Of a stretch of DNA of 64,000 nucleotides, positions 9,066 through 18,540 are shown one piece after another. The translations under genes and the position numbers were made by a program. This DNA is from Chryseobacterium arthrosphaerae (GTDB lineage: Bacteria; Bacteroidota; Bacteroidia; Flavobacteriales; Weeksellaceae). The notes beneath the pieces are model-generated. The model made no database searches, was not told the DNA's origin, and saw only the letters and a list, made by a program, of their open reading frames with translations. Every line of letters starts with the position of its first letter. Within the stretch, counting starts at the first letter, position 1. The stretch lies in NCBI RefSeq assembly GCF_001684965.1, contig NZ_MAYG01000012.1, positions 434,001-498,000 on the forward strand, given 5' to 3'.

Positions 9066-10493
9066 ATGGAAAGGAGAAATTTTATTAAAACAAGTGCACT
9101 GGCAGGAGCCGGACTGCTGTTTACCCAGAATGTTTTTGCTAAGAACCTGTTCAGCGGGGATTTTCCTGTTGTCCGTGTTCCAAAAGAGAAAAGACATTTT
9201 ACCAGTGAATCCGTGGAAAGTGCCATCGCAGCTTTTAAGAAGAAAGTGAAGAATAAAGAACTGTCCTGGCTTTTTGAAAACTGCTTCCCGAATACATTGG
9301 ATACTACCGTTTTCTATAGCGAAGCCAACGGAACACCTGATACTTATGTTATTACAGGAGATATTGATGCCATGTGGCTTCGTGACAGTTCTGCACAGGT
9401 TTTTCCTTATCTGCAGTTCTCAAAGAAAGATGAAAAACTCCACAGACTGATTTCAGGAGTTATCCATAAACAGACAGCATTTATTCTCAAAGATCCTTAT
9501 GCAAATGCTTTCTACAACGATGATCAGAAGATCAGCAAGTGGAAAGAATATGATCACACCGATATGAAGCCCGGGACCCATGAAAGAAAATGGGAAATTG
9601 ATTCCTTATGTTATCCTATCCGTCTGGCTTATCATTTCTGGAAGACAACAGGAGATACAAAGCCCTTCGATGCCAATTGGCTGAAAGGAATTAAGCTGAC
9701 CTTACAGACTTTCACAGAGCAGCAGAGAAAGAAAGACCTCGGACCTTACAAATTCGAGCGTACAACAGCATGGGCTACAGATGGTGTTCCTATGGGAGGC
9801 TACGGTTATCCTACAAAGCCTGTAGGACTGATCAGCTCTATGTTCCGTCCGAGTGATGATGCAACCATCTATGGATTCCTGATCCCATCGAATCTGTTTG
9901 CCGTGGTAAGTTTACGCCAGGCAGCAGAAATGGTTTCCCAGATCAAAAATGAAAAAGCACTGGCTCAACAGCTTACCAGTCTTGCGGATGAAGTGGATGC
10001 CGCCATTAAAAAATACGGAATTTATAATCATCCTGAATTTGGGAAAATATATGCTTTTGAAGTGAATGGCTTTGGAAGCTATAACCTGATGGATGATGCA
10101 AACTGCCCGAGTTTATTGGGATTACCTTATCTGGATGCGGTAAAAGCTGATGATCCTGTTTATTTGAATACAAGAAAATTTGTATGGTCAGAAAACAATC
10201 CTTTCTTTTTCAAAGGTAAGTTGGCAGAGGGAATAGGAGGGCCACATATCGGGCTGGATATGATCTGGCCAATGAGTATCATTATGAAAGCGCTCACTAC
10301 AAATGATAAGAGTGAGATCAGATGGTGTATTGATACCTTACAGAAAACGCACGGCGGGACAGGCTTTATGCATGAGTCCTTCCATAAAGACAACGACAAA
10401 AAGTTCACCAGGGAATGGTTTGCATGGGCCAATACCCTGTTTGGCGAATTGTTATGGAAAACCTTTAACGAAAACCCGGAGCTACTGACATAG
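9066..10493 (+). CDS. GH125 exo-alpha-1,6-mannosidase
   Basis: Metal-independent exo-alpha-1,6-mannosidase of 475 residues, the normal family size. The family hallmark GDIDAMWLRDSSAQ is at residues ~98-111, and the C-terminal half contains GGTGFMHESF and REWFAWANTLFGELL, also typical. The N-terminus MERRNFIKTSALAGAGLLFT is a twin-arginine (Tat) style signal with RRNFIK, suggesting export of the folded enzyme to the periplasm. It follows GH92 by 32 bp. In high-mannose N-glycan breakdown GH125 would remove the alpha-1,6-linked mannose after GH92 trimming. Function is secure by family; the glycan source is inferred from context. Confidence 0.93.
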   Translation: MERRNFIKTSALAGAGLLFTQNVFAKNLFSGDFPVVRVPKEKRHFTSESVESAIAAFKKKVKNKELSWLFENCFPNTLDTTVFYSEANGTPDTYVITGDIDAMWLRDSSAQVFPYLQFSKKDEKLHRLISGVIHKQTAFILKDPYANAFYNDDQKISKWKEYDHTDMKPGTHERKWEIDSLCYPIRLAYHFWKTTGDTKPFDANWLKGIKLTLQTFTEQQRKKDLGPYKFERTTAWATDGVPMGGYGYPTKPVGLISSMFRPSDDATIYGFLIPSNLFAVVSLRQAAEMVSQIKNEKALAQQLTSLADEVDAAIKKYGIYNHPEFGKIYAFEVNGFGSYNLMDDANCPSLLGLPYLDAVKADDPVYLNTRKFVWSENNPFFFKGKLAEGIGGPHIGLDMIWPMSIIMKALTTNDKSEIRWCIDTLQKTHGGTGFMHESFHKDNDKKFTREWFAWANTLFGELLWKTFNENPELLT

Positions 10494-10540
10494 CCCTCTC
10501 TTTTATATGGTGATTTATCTGAGATTCCTTCCTCGAAAAG

Positions 10541-10589
10541 AAGGTGTCAGGGGAATGCTGTATAAAATTGAAACCCCAAAAAACACCTT
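10541..10589 (+). repeat. Intercistronic inverted repeat before first GH18 gene
   Basis: AAGGTGT (10541-10547) can pair with ACACCTT (10583-10589), with a nested GGGG/CCCC pair inside, forming a stem with a loop of about 20 bases that ends 14 bases before the GH18 ATG. A competing small hairpin (CCTTC/GAAGG) overlaps the left arm. It may be a weak attenuator or an mRNA-stabilising element that separates the secreted GH18 genes from the upstream operon. Confidence 0.3.
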
Positions 10590-10603
10590 AAAAAAATTAT
10601 ACA

Positions 10604-12757
10604 ATGAAAAAAAAATCCATCTTTACCGCACTGATCGCCATGATGTTTCAGTCAGGTTCTCTGATGAACGCACAGCAGCTGAATCCTACAGGAATATGCT
10701 ATGTGGAAGTGAATAATAACAATCTCCTGAATGCAGGAGCGTACAAACTGCAGACATCGAACAGCTACCTGTTTAATGTTGTCAATATTTTTGCTGCGAA
10801 TATCAATTATGATACCAGCCGTGGCAGGGCTTATCTGTATTCTAATAACAATGTGACCAAGGTGCTTACGAATGCCGATACCTACATAAAGCCCCTTCAG
10901 CAAAAGGGAATGAAAGTAGTGTTGACCATTCTGGGAAATCACCAGGGAGCAGGGATCTGTAATTTTCCTACCCGTGAAGCCGCAAGAGATTTTGCACAGC
11001 AGCTTGCCAATACGGTGAATACCTACGGTCTGGATGGAATTGATTTTGATGATGAATATTCAGAATACGGAAATAACGGAACAGGCCAGCCTAATGACAG
11101 CTCTTTTGTAATGCTGGTTCAGGAGCTCAGAGCATTATTGCCGAATAAGATTATTTCATTTTATTATTATGGCCCCGCTGCTTCAAGACTTTCCTGGAAC
11201 GGGGCAAGAGTTGGAGATAATGTAAACTATAGCTGGAATGCGATGTACGGAACTTTCTCTGCTCCGAATGTACCTCCGCTTACCAAAGCACAGATCTCTC
11301 CCGCAGCAGTCTGGATGGGTAATACATCCAATTCTACCACAACAAGTTTAGCCACTCAAACCAAAAATGGAGGATATGGAGTTTTCATGTGGTATGATCT
11401 TCACGGAACCAACGAAACAGCACAGCTTTCAGCAGGAACCCAGACGTTGTACGGAGAGCCGACCGTTTTAAGCGGTACTTTACAGTCATGGACGCAGGGA
11501 ACCAACTGTGATGCCCCTATCGGATTATTTACCAGCAATCTTACGGGAACAAGTGCTAAACTGAACTGGTCAGCGGTAGGAACCAGTACCTATGATGTTG
11601 ATTATAAACCGGCTTCTTCCGTAACTTGGACCAATGCTGCAACAGCCTTGAATGCTACATCGGTTACCATAACAGGATTAACAGCCAATACTGATTACGA
11701 CTGGAGAATCAGAACGAACTGCAGTGTGAAAAGTACCTATATGTTTGCCCCAAGATTTACAAGTGCTTCAGGAACTGCTCCTACAGGTTCTTCTGCATTA
11801 TCGCTGGATGGAAGCACAGAATCCGGAGCAGCCGGAAATATGAATCTGGGTGGCTCCGCACTGTCTTTTGAAGGCTGGATCAAACCTTCATCTTTTAAAT
11901 CGGCTTCCCCATATATTTCGTCAATTATGGGAACAGAGGTAAGTGACAGCAATTCGGCATTTTTACGATTGGGAGATGCGAATATAGCGAACAATAAAGT
12001 TCAGTTTGTACTAAGTATCAATAATGTACAGCAGAAACTGACTTCCACTACCGCATTGAATGCCAATACCTGGTATCATGTGGCCGCAACCTATGACGGA
12101 GCCGCTATGAAGATTTATATCAACGGAGTGCTGGATGCCAGCAGATCACAGACAGGAAGTGTAAATTCAAACGGAGCATTCAATGTCGGCTACCTTTACA
12201 ATACATCCAGAAACTTCAATGGTAAAGTAGATGAGGTAAGAGTCTGGAAACGTGCATTAAGCCAGACAGAGATCAGCCAGAATATGTGTAATGTATCAGT
12301 TCCGGCAACTTCGCTTGCGGCTTACTGGAAGTTTAACGAAGGAAGCGGTTCATCTGTTCAGGACACTTCAGGGAACGGAGTGACATTAACTTTAACCGGA
12401 GTTGATGCTTCCAATTGGGGTACCGATGTACCATGTACAACAGGTACTTCTAGGCTTGCAGGTAACAATACAACTCAGAAAGCAATCAGCCCGACGGAAG
12501 GCAGTGGTAAGAATCAGATAAAAATGTACCCGAACCCCGCCAGTAAGTCTTCGTCACTGACGGTTTCTGTTCCGGACGGATACAGCAGAGGAAAACTAAC
12601 GGTTTATGACTTTAACGGAAGAATGGTAGACAGCCAGATCATGAAAGCCGGAAATTATCAGTATAACCTGTCCGCACTTTCATCCGGAAACTATATCGTT
12701 CAGTTTGAATCTCAGGACGGAAGCCTGAAACACACAGAGAAATTAATTGTAAAATAA
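10604..12757 (+). CDS. Secreted EndoH/EndoF1-like GH18 endo-beta-N-acetylglucosaminidase with FN3, LamG and T9SS domains
   Basis: Endoglycosidase that would cut the GlcNAc-beta-1,4-GlcNAc core of high-mannose N-glycans outside the cell. The protein has 717 residues: signal peptide (~1-23), GH18 domain (~25-290), FN3-like domain (~305-390), LamG/concanavalin-like domain (~395-570) and a T9SS sorting domain (MYPNPASKS to IVK, last ~75 residues). The catalytic motif LDGIDFDDEYSEYG gives Asp149 and Glu151, matching the Asp/Glu pair of Streptomyces EndoH, and GPAASRLSWNG and YGVFMWYDL resemble the same enzyme. The T9SS tail predicts secretion or surface attachment. It is followed by a hairpin and then a paralogue. 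Confidence 0.93.
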   Translation: MKKKSIFTALIAMMFQSGSLMNAQQLNPTGICYVEVNNNNLLNAGAYKLQTSNSYLFNVVNIFAANINYDTSRGRAYLYSNNNVTKVLTNADTYIKPLQQKGMKVVLTILGNHQGAGICNFPTREAARDFAQQLANTVNTYGLDGIDFDDEYSEYGNNGTGQPNDSSFVMLVQELRALLPNKIISFYYYGPAASRLSWNGARVGDNVNYSWNAMYGTFSAPNVPPLTKAQISPAAVWMGNTSNSTTTSLATQTKNGGYGVFMWYDLHGTNETAQLSAGTQTLYGEPTVLSGTLQSWTQGTNCDAPIGLFTSNLTGTSAKLNWSAVGTSTYDVDYKPASSVTWTNAATALNATSVTITGLTANTDYDWRIRTNCSVKSTYMFAPRFTSASGTAPTGSSALSLDGSTESGAAGNMNLGGSALSFEGWIKPSSFKSASPYISSIMGTEVSDSNSAFLRLGDANIANNKVQFVLSINNVQQKLTSTTALNANTWYHVAATYDGAAMKIYINGVLDASRSQTGSVNSNGAFNVGYLYNTSRNFNGKVDEVRVWKRALSQTEISQNMCNVSVPATSLAAYWKFNEGSGSSVQDTSGNGVTLTLTGVDASNWGTDVPCTTGTSRLAGNNTTQKAISPTEGSGKNQIKMYPNPASKSSSLTVSVPDGYSRGKLTVYDFNGRMVDSQIMKAGNYQYNLSALSSGNYIVQFESQDGSLKHTEKLIVK

Positions 12758-12764
12758 TCCATCC

Positions 12765-12792
12765 ATCACCGGGTCCAGGCCCGGTGATTTTC
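12765..12792 (+). terminator. Hairpin between the two GH18 genes (partial terminator)
   Basis: A 9-bp perfect stem ATCACCGGG / CCCGGTGAT (12765-12773 with 12780-12788) with a 6-base loop is followed by only four T. It starts 8 bases after the first GH18 stop and ends 23 bases before the next ATG. The short T-run suggests partial termination or 3'-end protection rather than a full stop. Confidence 0.6.
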
Positions 12793-12814
12793 CCATTTGA
12801 TAAAATAAATAGAT

Positions 12815-15220
12815 ATGAAAAAAAAATCCTTTTTTATTCCCTTCATCGCTCTGATGCTTCAGGGAACCCCTTTGTTCAAAGCCCAGCAGCTTAATCCTTT
12901 AGGGGTCTGCTATGTGGAAGTAAATAACAACAATATGCTGAATGCAGGGTCTTATACTCTGCAGAATACCAACAGACAGCTTTTTGACGTTGCAATTATC
13001 TTTGCTGCAAATATCAATTATGATGTCTCCAAAAGCAGAGCTTATATTTCAAATAATAATAATGTTACCAAGGTACTTAATGATGTCAATACCTATGTAA
13101 AGCCTTTGCAGCAGAAAGGGATCAAGGTATTATTAGACATATTGGGAAATCATCAGGGAGCCGGGATTTCCAATTTCCCTAATCGTGAAGCGGCTAAAGA
13201 TTTTGCATTACAGGTTGCCCATACCGTTTATACTTACGGACTGGATGGCGTGGATCTGGATGATGAGTATGCAGGCTACGGAAATAACGGAACCGGACAG
13301 CCTAATAACAGCTCTTTTGTTATGCTCCTGCAGGAACTTAAAGCGGCAATGCCTGATAAACTGGTTACCTTCTATTATTATGGGCCGGCAACAACAAGAC
13401 AAAGTTATAATGGAGATCAGGCCGGAAATTATATTGATTACAGCTGGAATGCGATGTACGGAACATACAATGCTCCAAGTGTTCCGCCGCTTACCAAAAC
13501 AAAGCTTTCTGCTGCAGCCACCTGGATACAGAACAGTAATTCTGGCTCAACTTCCGCCTCTACACTGTCAAGCCTGGCGACAAGTACTAAAAATGACGGA
13601 TATGGCGTATTCATGTGGTATGATCTTGGAGGAACAAATGTGGCGAATTATCTCAGCACAGGATCGAATATTCTTTATAACGAAAACACACTTCTAAGCG
13701 GGCAGTTATATTCATGGTCTCAGGGGCAGACCTGTGATCCGCCGCTTGGCCTTGAAGTTTCCAATGTGATGGGAACTTCTGCTAAGCTGAACTGGGCTTC
13801 CAACGCATCCCAGACTTACAATATCGATTACAAACCCGCCGGTTCAACGACCTGGACGAATGTAGCAAGTAATTATTCAGGAAGTAATGTTGTGGTAAAT
13901 AATCTTACCATGAACACAGACTATGACTGGAGAATACAGTCCAACTGTTCCCCGACATTAACAAGTACTTATATTTTTGCACCAAGGTTTAACTCCGGAA
14001 GTGGCTGCACTACGCCATCAGGATTGACTTCCGGAAGTTTCCTTGGTAATACAGCACAGCTGTCATGGGATGCAGGCAATGCAACTTCATATACATTACA
14101 GTATAAAACAGCCACTGCCACAACATGGTCTGAAATTCCGAATATTACCACCAATTCCTATTCATTACAAAACCTGACACCTAATACAAACTATGTATGG
14201 AAAGTGCAGGCAGTATGTGCAGGAGGAACCACAAGTACCTATTCAGGAGAAGGAGCATTTAACAGCGGTTTCGCACCTGTTACCAGTCCCGGCCCAAGAT
14301 CTTTGTCTTTCAACGGAAGTACACAATACCTGAATGCAGGACAGTTTAACCTCAGTGGAAATGCCCTTACATTTGAAGGATGGGTGAAAGTGAATGCATT
14401 CAAATCAGGATTCCCTTATATTTCATCGGTTATCGGTATTGAAGTAGGAGATAGTAATTCTGCGATTCTCAGATTCGGAGATGGAAACCTGGCGAACAAT
14501 AAACTGCAGTTTACTCTGAGCTTCGGATCTTCCCAGGTGAAGCTTAATACCAATACGGCATTCAACCCGAATACATGGTATCATGTAGCAGCAACGTACG
14601 ACGGAACTGCAATGAAGCTTTATGTGAACGGAAGCCTTGATGCCAGTACTCCGGTTACCGGAAATTTTACAGCCAATGGAATTCTTTATTTAGCCAGAAA
14701 CTACGATAATTCCCGTACCCTTAATGGCTCCCTGGATGAGTTCAGAGTATGGAAAAGAGCATTGACCGCACAGGAAATCCTGGATAATAAATGTAATGTA
14801 GCACCTAATGCTGCTAACCTTGAAGCTAACTGGAAAATGGATGAAGGAAGCGGTATCGGAGCCCTGGATGCTACCCCTAATACCCATGCTGCAACACTGA
14901 TCAATATGTCTGATACCAACTGGAAGACAGAGGTACCTTGTCCGGCTTCTTTATCGGTAAAAGATACGGAACTGATAAAGGAAAATCAGGTTTATCCTAA
15001 TCCTGTTAAGAGAGGAAACGACATGTATTTCAGAGTTGATGATCGCTCAGCAGATGAAATTTCATTGTACGATGCTTCAGGGAAATTGTCCAAAAAACAG
15101 AATATTAATAAAAATAATAACGTAGTGAATACACAGGATTTAACCGGTGGTACTTATCTTTACAAAATTACTGCTGCAGGTAACAAGATCATATCATCCG
15201 GAAAAATTATTGTGAAATAA
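12815..15220 (+). CDS. Second secreted EndoH-like GH18 endo-beta-N-acetylglucosaminidase, two FN3 domains, LamG, T9SS tail
   Basis: Paralogue of the preceding gene, 801 residues. Layout: signal peptide (~1-23), GH18 domain (~25-295), two FN3-like domains (~308-395 and ~398-485), LamG-like domain (~490-665) and T9SS sorting domain (VYPNPVKRG to IVK). The extra length over its neighbour is mainly the second FN3 module. The catalytic residues are kept in LDGVDLDDEYAGYG (Asp149, Glu151), at the same numbers as the paralogue. The second Glu of the EndoH-like motif (EYxEYG) is Gly here, so specificity may differ. It probably acts outside the cell with its neighbour on different glycoforms. Tandem duplication followed by divergence is the simplest origin. 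Confidence 0.92.
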   Translation: MKKKSFFIPFIALMLQGTPLFKAQQLNPLGVCYVEVNNNNMLNAGSYTLQNTNRQLFDVAIIFAANINYDVSKSRAYISNNNNVTKVLNDVNTYVKPLQQKGIKVLLDILGNHQGAGISNFPNREAAKDFALQVAHTVYTYGLDGVDLDDEYAGYGNNGTGQPNNSSFVMLLQELKAAMPDKLVTFYYYGPATTRQSYNGDQAGNYIDYSWNAMYGTYNAPSVPPLTKTKLSAAATWIQNSNSGSTSASTLSSLATSTKNDGYGVFMWYDLGGTNVANYLSTGSNILYNENTLLSGQLYSWSQGQTCDPPLGLEVSNVMGTSAKLNWASNASQTYNIDYKPAGSTTWTNVASNYSGSNVVVNNLTMNTDYDWRIQSNCSPTLTSTYIFAPRFNSGSGCTTPSGLTSGSFLGNTAQLSWDAGNATSYTLQYKTATATTWSEIPNITTNSYSLQNLTPNTNYVWKVQAVCAGGTTSTYSGEGAFNSGFAPVTSPGPRSLSFNGSTQYLNAGQFNLSGNALTFEGWVKVNAFKSGFPYISSVIGIEVGDSNSAILRFGDGNLANNKLQFTLSFGSSQVKLNTNTAFNPNTWYHVAATYDGTAMKLYVNGSLDASTPVTGNFTANGILYLARNYDNSRTLNGSLDEFRVWKRALTAQEILDNKCNVAPNAANLEANWKMDEGSGIGALDATPNTHAATLINMSDTNWKTEVPCPASLSVKDTELIKENQVYPNPVKRGNDMYFRVDDRSADEISLYDASGKLSKKQNINKNNNVVNTQDLTGGTYLYKITAAGNKIISSGKIIVK

Positions 15221-15267
15221 ATCTGTAACATCAGGATTTTAATCTGAAAAGATAAAGTCTCACACCG

Positions 15268-15308
15268 AAAACAGGCAGGCGGATGATTTCATCGGTTTGT
15301 CTGTTTTT
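15268..15308 (+). terminator. Intrinsic terminator after second GH18 gene
   Basis: A long imperfect stem (AAAACAG...GATG / CATC...CTGTTTT) with a 4-base ATTT loop runs into a T5 tract. It lies 48-88 bases after the GH18 stop and 44 bases before the ROK kinase ATG. It probably ends or attenuates the secreted-enzyme transcript. Confidence 0.65.
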
Positions 15309-15351
15309 CCGGTCATAAAACGGTTTGAATTTAAATTTAAATAAAAAACTT

Positions 15352-16212
15352 ATGCAAAATATAGTAGGAATAGATATTGGAGGTTCGCATATTACAATGG
15401 CTCAGGTAGATCCTGAAAAACGGGAAATCATTTCTTCAACCTATGTACGGGAACATGTCAATTCATTTGATGATAAGGAAACGATTTTCTCGGCGTGGAT
15501 TTCAGCAATCAGTAAAACATCTCACGATCTCGCTCAGGAAGACCTTCTGATAGGAATTGCAATGCCCGGGCCTTTCGATTACGAAAACGGAATATCTCTG
15601 ATGCTCCACGGAAAATTTCTCGACATCTACCAGGTAAATATCAAAGAAGAACTGGCGAAAAGATTATCGGTTTCTACGGACCGGATTCATTTTGTAAACG
15701 ATGCTGCAGCATTTATGGAAGGAGAAGTGTTCGGAGGCTGTGTCCAGGGCTTTAAAAAGATTTTCGGGGTGACGCTGGGAACAGGTTTGGGAACTACTTT
15801 TTATGACGGTGAGCTGGCAACGGATGAAGACCTGTGGGATTCCCCGTTTAAAGACTCCATTTGTGAAGACTACCTGGCAACACGCTGGTTTGTAAATCGC
15901 TATCAGGAGCTGACAGGTGAGCAGATTTCCGGAACCAAAGATCTGTTGGACAAACCTGCTGAAATACAGACGCAGATATTTGATGAATACGCAGATTCAT
16001 TTGCTGAATTTATTGTGAAATATGTGGATCATTATAAACCGGAAGTTTTAGTTATAGGAGGAAATATTGCGAAAGCCTATCCTCATTTTGAAGCAAGATT
16101 TATTCAGAATTTAACAAAGAATAATATTAACTTGCCGGTTAAAATCTCTGCCATCTTTGAAGATGCCGCCATTTTGGGAGCCGCCAGCTATGCATTAAAA
16201 AAGCTTAAATAA
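15352..16212 (+). CDS. ROK-family sugar kinase (mannose or N-acetylhexosamine kinase?)
   Basis: Cytoplasmic ROK kinase of 286 residues. The ATP-binding signature VGIDIGGSHI is at residues ~4-13, the catalytic-region motif VNDAAAFMEGE is near the middle, and GVTLGTGLGTTF is the second phosphate loop. The start is taken at ATG 15352; an upstream in-frame TTG at 15325 would add nine unlikely residues. The usual ROK zinc motif CxCGxxGCxE is absent and replaced by a DSICEDYLATRWF segment, placing it in a zinc-less subgroup. Between mannosidases and an isomerase it would phosphorylate free mannose released by GH92/GH125, or GlcNAc released by GH130. The exact sugar cannot be decided from sequence. 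Confidence 0.88.
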   Translation: MQNIVGIDIGGSHITMAQVDPEKREIISSTYVREHVNSFDDKETIFSAWISAISKTSHDLAQEDLLIGIAMPGPFDYENGISLMLHGKFLDIYQVNIKEELAKRLSVSTDRIHFVNDAAAFMEGEVFGGCVQGFKKIFGVTLGTGLGTTFYDGELATDEDLWDSPFKDSICEDYLATRWFVNRYQELTGEQISGTKDLLDKPAEIQTQIFDEYADSFAEFIVKYVDHYKPEVLVIGGNIAKAYPHFEARFIQNLTKNNINLPVKISAIFEDAAILGAASYALKKLK

Positions 16213-16232
16213 TTAATAAACGAAACGATACA

Positions 16233-18503
16233 ATGAAGTCTCTATTTTCTACTTTTTTTCTTGTAGTACAGGCCTGGGCTTTTGGCCAGAGCTTGTCACC
16301 GGTAGATTATGTGAATCCTTTAATGGGAACCCAGTCCAAACCTTCACTGTCAAACGGGAATACCTATCCGGCAGTCGGGCTTCCATGGGGAATGAATATC
16401 TGGACCCCTCAGACGGGAAAAATGGGTGACGGATGGGCATATACCTATGATGCAGACAAGATAAAAGGATTCAAACAAACGCATCAGCCTTCTCCCTGGA
16501 TGAACGATTACGGCGCATTTGCCATCATGCCGGGCGTAGGGAAAGTAAAATTTAAGGAAGAAGACAGGGCAAGCTGGTTCAGCCATAAAGCCGAGGTTTC
16601 TACCCCTTATTTCTACAGCGTTTATCTGGCAGACATTAATGTAACCACAGAACTGACTCCTACGGAAAGAGCCTCTTTCTTTAAATTCGATTTTCCGAAG
16701 ACCGATAGCGCCTATGTAGTGATTGATGCCCTGAACAAAGGGTCTTACGTTAAAATTCTTCCTAAAGAAAGGAAAATCCTCGGATACACTACCAGATATT
16801 CTACCGGGAAATATGAAAACTTTAAAAACTATTTTGTAATTCAGTTTGATAAAGATTTTGAACTCACAAAAACCTGGAAGGATGATAAACTTGTGAATGA
16901 CCAGTTGGAAATCACGAGCGATCATGCCGGAGCAGTAGTGGGTTTTAAGCTTAAAAATAAAGAAGCCGTTTATGCAAAAGTAGCCTCTTCATTCATCAGC
17001 TTTGAACAGGCAGAACTGAACCTTAAAAGAGAGATCGGAAACAGAAACTTTGATCAGGTAAAAACAGAGGCTAAAAATATCTGGAACAAAACATTGGGAA
17101 AACTGGAAGTAAAAGGAGGAACAGACCAGCAGATGCGGACTTTTTATTCCTCTCTGTACAGAACTTTATTTTTCCCGCAGAAATTATACGAGATCGATGC
17201 TCAGAACAAGATAAAGCACTGGAGCCCTTACAATGGTAAAATTGAAGAAGGGAGAATGTTTGCCGGGACAGGTTTCTGGGATACTTTCCGTGCATTGTAC
17301 CCGTTCCTGAATCTTGTTTATCCGTCGATCAATGTTGAAATGCAGGAAGGGCTGGCCAATGCTTACAAAGAAGGTGGTTTCTTACCGGAATGGAGCAGCC
17401 CGGGCTATTCTGATATTATGATCGGAAACAACTCTGCCTCCGTAGTAGCAGACGCTTACATCAAAGGACTTAGGGGATATGATGTGGAAACCCTTTGGCA
17501 GGCCGTAAAGCACGGAGCCAATAATGAAGGCCCTATTGAAGCGGTAGGCCGTGCAGGAGTAGAATATTACAACAAGTTAGGTTACGTCCCTTACGATGTG
17601 AAAATCAATGAAAATGCGGCAAGAACATTAGAATATGCTTATGATGACTTTTCCATTTATCAGCTGGGGAAAGCATTGGGAAAACCTGCTTCAGAAATTG
17701 ATATTTACAAAAAAAGAGCGTATAATTACAAAAATCTGTTTGATAAAGAAACAGGTCTGATGCGTGGTAAAAATAAAGATGGGAATTTCCAGAAGCCTTT
17801 CAACCCTTTCAAATGGGGAGATGCTTTTACTGAGGGAAACAGCTGGCATTATACATGGTCGGTTTTCCAGGATATAAACGGTCTTGCAGAACTGATGGGA
17901 GGAAAGAAGAAATTTGAAGCAAAACTGGATGAGGTATTTTCTCTTCCGCCGGTTTTTGATGACAGTTATTACGGAGGCGTGATCCATGAGATCAGGGAAA
18001 TGCAGATCATGAATATGGGGCAGTATGCTCACGGAAATCAGCCGATCCAGCATATGATATACCTGTATAACTACGCCGGAGCTCCCTATAAGACGCAGTA
18101 TTGGGCAAGACAGGTCATGGATAAGCTGTATCATGCAACCCCGGATGGCTATTGCGGAGACGAGGATAACGGACAGACTTCAGCCTGGTACATTTTCTCA
18201 GCGTTAGGGTTTTATCCGGTAACACCGGCAACCGATCAGTATGTTTTGGGAGCACCCTTGTTTAAAGAAGCAACCATTCATCTTGAAAACGGTAAAAAAA
18301 TTGAAATAAAAGCACCGGAAAACAGTGCAGACAACGTGTATGTAAAATCGTTAAATGTAAACCGGCAGCCTTACTCCAAAAACTGGCTGAGCCATCAGGA
18401 GCTTATGAAAGGAGCGGTTTTAGATTTTAAAATGGACAGCAGACCGAATAAGGAAAGAGGTTCACAGGAAAAAGATTTTCCGTATTCAATGTCAAAAGAA
18501 TAA
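16233..18503 (+). CDS. Second GH92 alpha-mannosidase, canonical acid residue
   Basis: Exported GH92 enzyme of 756 residues with signal peptide MKSLFSTFFLVVQAWAFGQS. It is distant from the first GH92 in this locus. Its N-terminal signature reads GNTYPAVGLPWGMNIWTP instead of GHGHTFPGATTPFGMIQLSP. It keeps the usual EGNSWHY motif with Glu534 as predicted general acid and a GDEDNGQTSAWYIFSALGFY base region. The +1 subsite loop reads HGNQPIQHMIYLYNY, unlike GDEPGHHVPYLYNY in the paralogue, so the two probably cleave different linkages (for example alpha-1,2 versus alpha-1,3). It starts 20 bp after the ROK kinase gene and likely acts in the periplasm. Confidence 0.93.
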   Translation: MKSLFSTFFLVVQAWAFGQSLSPVDYVNPLMGTQSKPSLSNGNTYPAVGLPWGMNIWTPQTGKMGDGWAYTYDADKIKGFKQTHQPSPWMNDYGAFAIMPGVGKVKFKEEDRASWFSHKAEVSTPYFYSVYLADINVTTELTPTERASFFKFDFPKTDSAYVVIDALNKGSYVKILPKERKILGYTTRYSTGKYENFKNYFVIQFDKDFELTKTWKDDKLVNDQLEITSDHAGAVVGFKLKNKEAVYAKVASSFISFEQAELNLKREIGNRNFDQVKTEAKNIWNKTLGKLEVKGGTDQQMRTFYSSLYRTLFFPQKLYEIDAQNKIKHWSPYNGKIEEGRMFAGTGFWDTFRALYPFLNLVYPSINVEMQEGLANAYKEGGFLPEWSSPGYSDIMIGNNSASVVADAYIKGLRGYDVETLWQAVKHGANNEGPIEAVGRAGVEYYNKLGYVPYDVKINENAARTLEYAYDDFSIYQLGKALGKPASEIDIYKKRAYNYKNLFDKETGLMRGKNKDGNFQKPFNPFKWGDAFTEGNSWHYTWSVFQDINGLAELMGGKKKFEAKLDEVFSLPPVFDDSYYGGVIHEIREMQIMNMGQYAHGNQPIQHMIYLYNYAGAPYKTQYWARQVMDKLYHATPDGYCGDEDNGQTSAWYIFSALGFYPVTPATDQYVLGAPLFKEATIHLENGKKIEIKAPENSADNVYVKSLNVNRQPYSKNWLSHQELMKGAVLDFKMDSRPNKERGSQEKDFPYSMSKE

Positions 18504-18540
18504 TCAGAAAATAAATTTTAATTCAGAAATATAAACTGTA

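Noticed and set aside
10507..10716. 69-codon + frame before the first GH18 gene
   Set aside because: It overlaps the GH18 start in another frame and covers the intercistronic inverted repeat; the sequence has no protein-like pattern.
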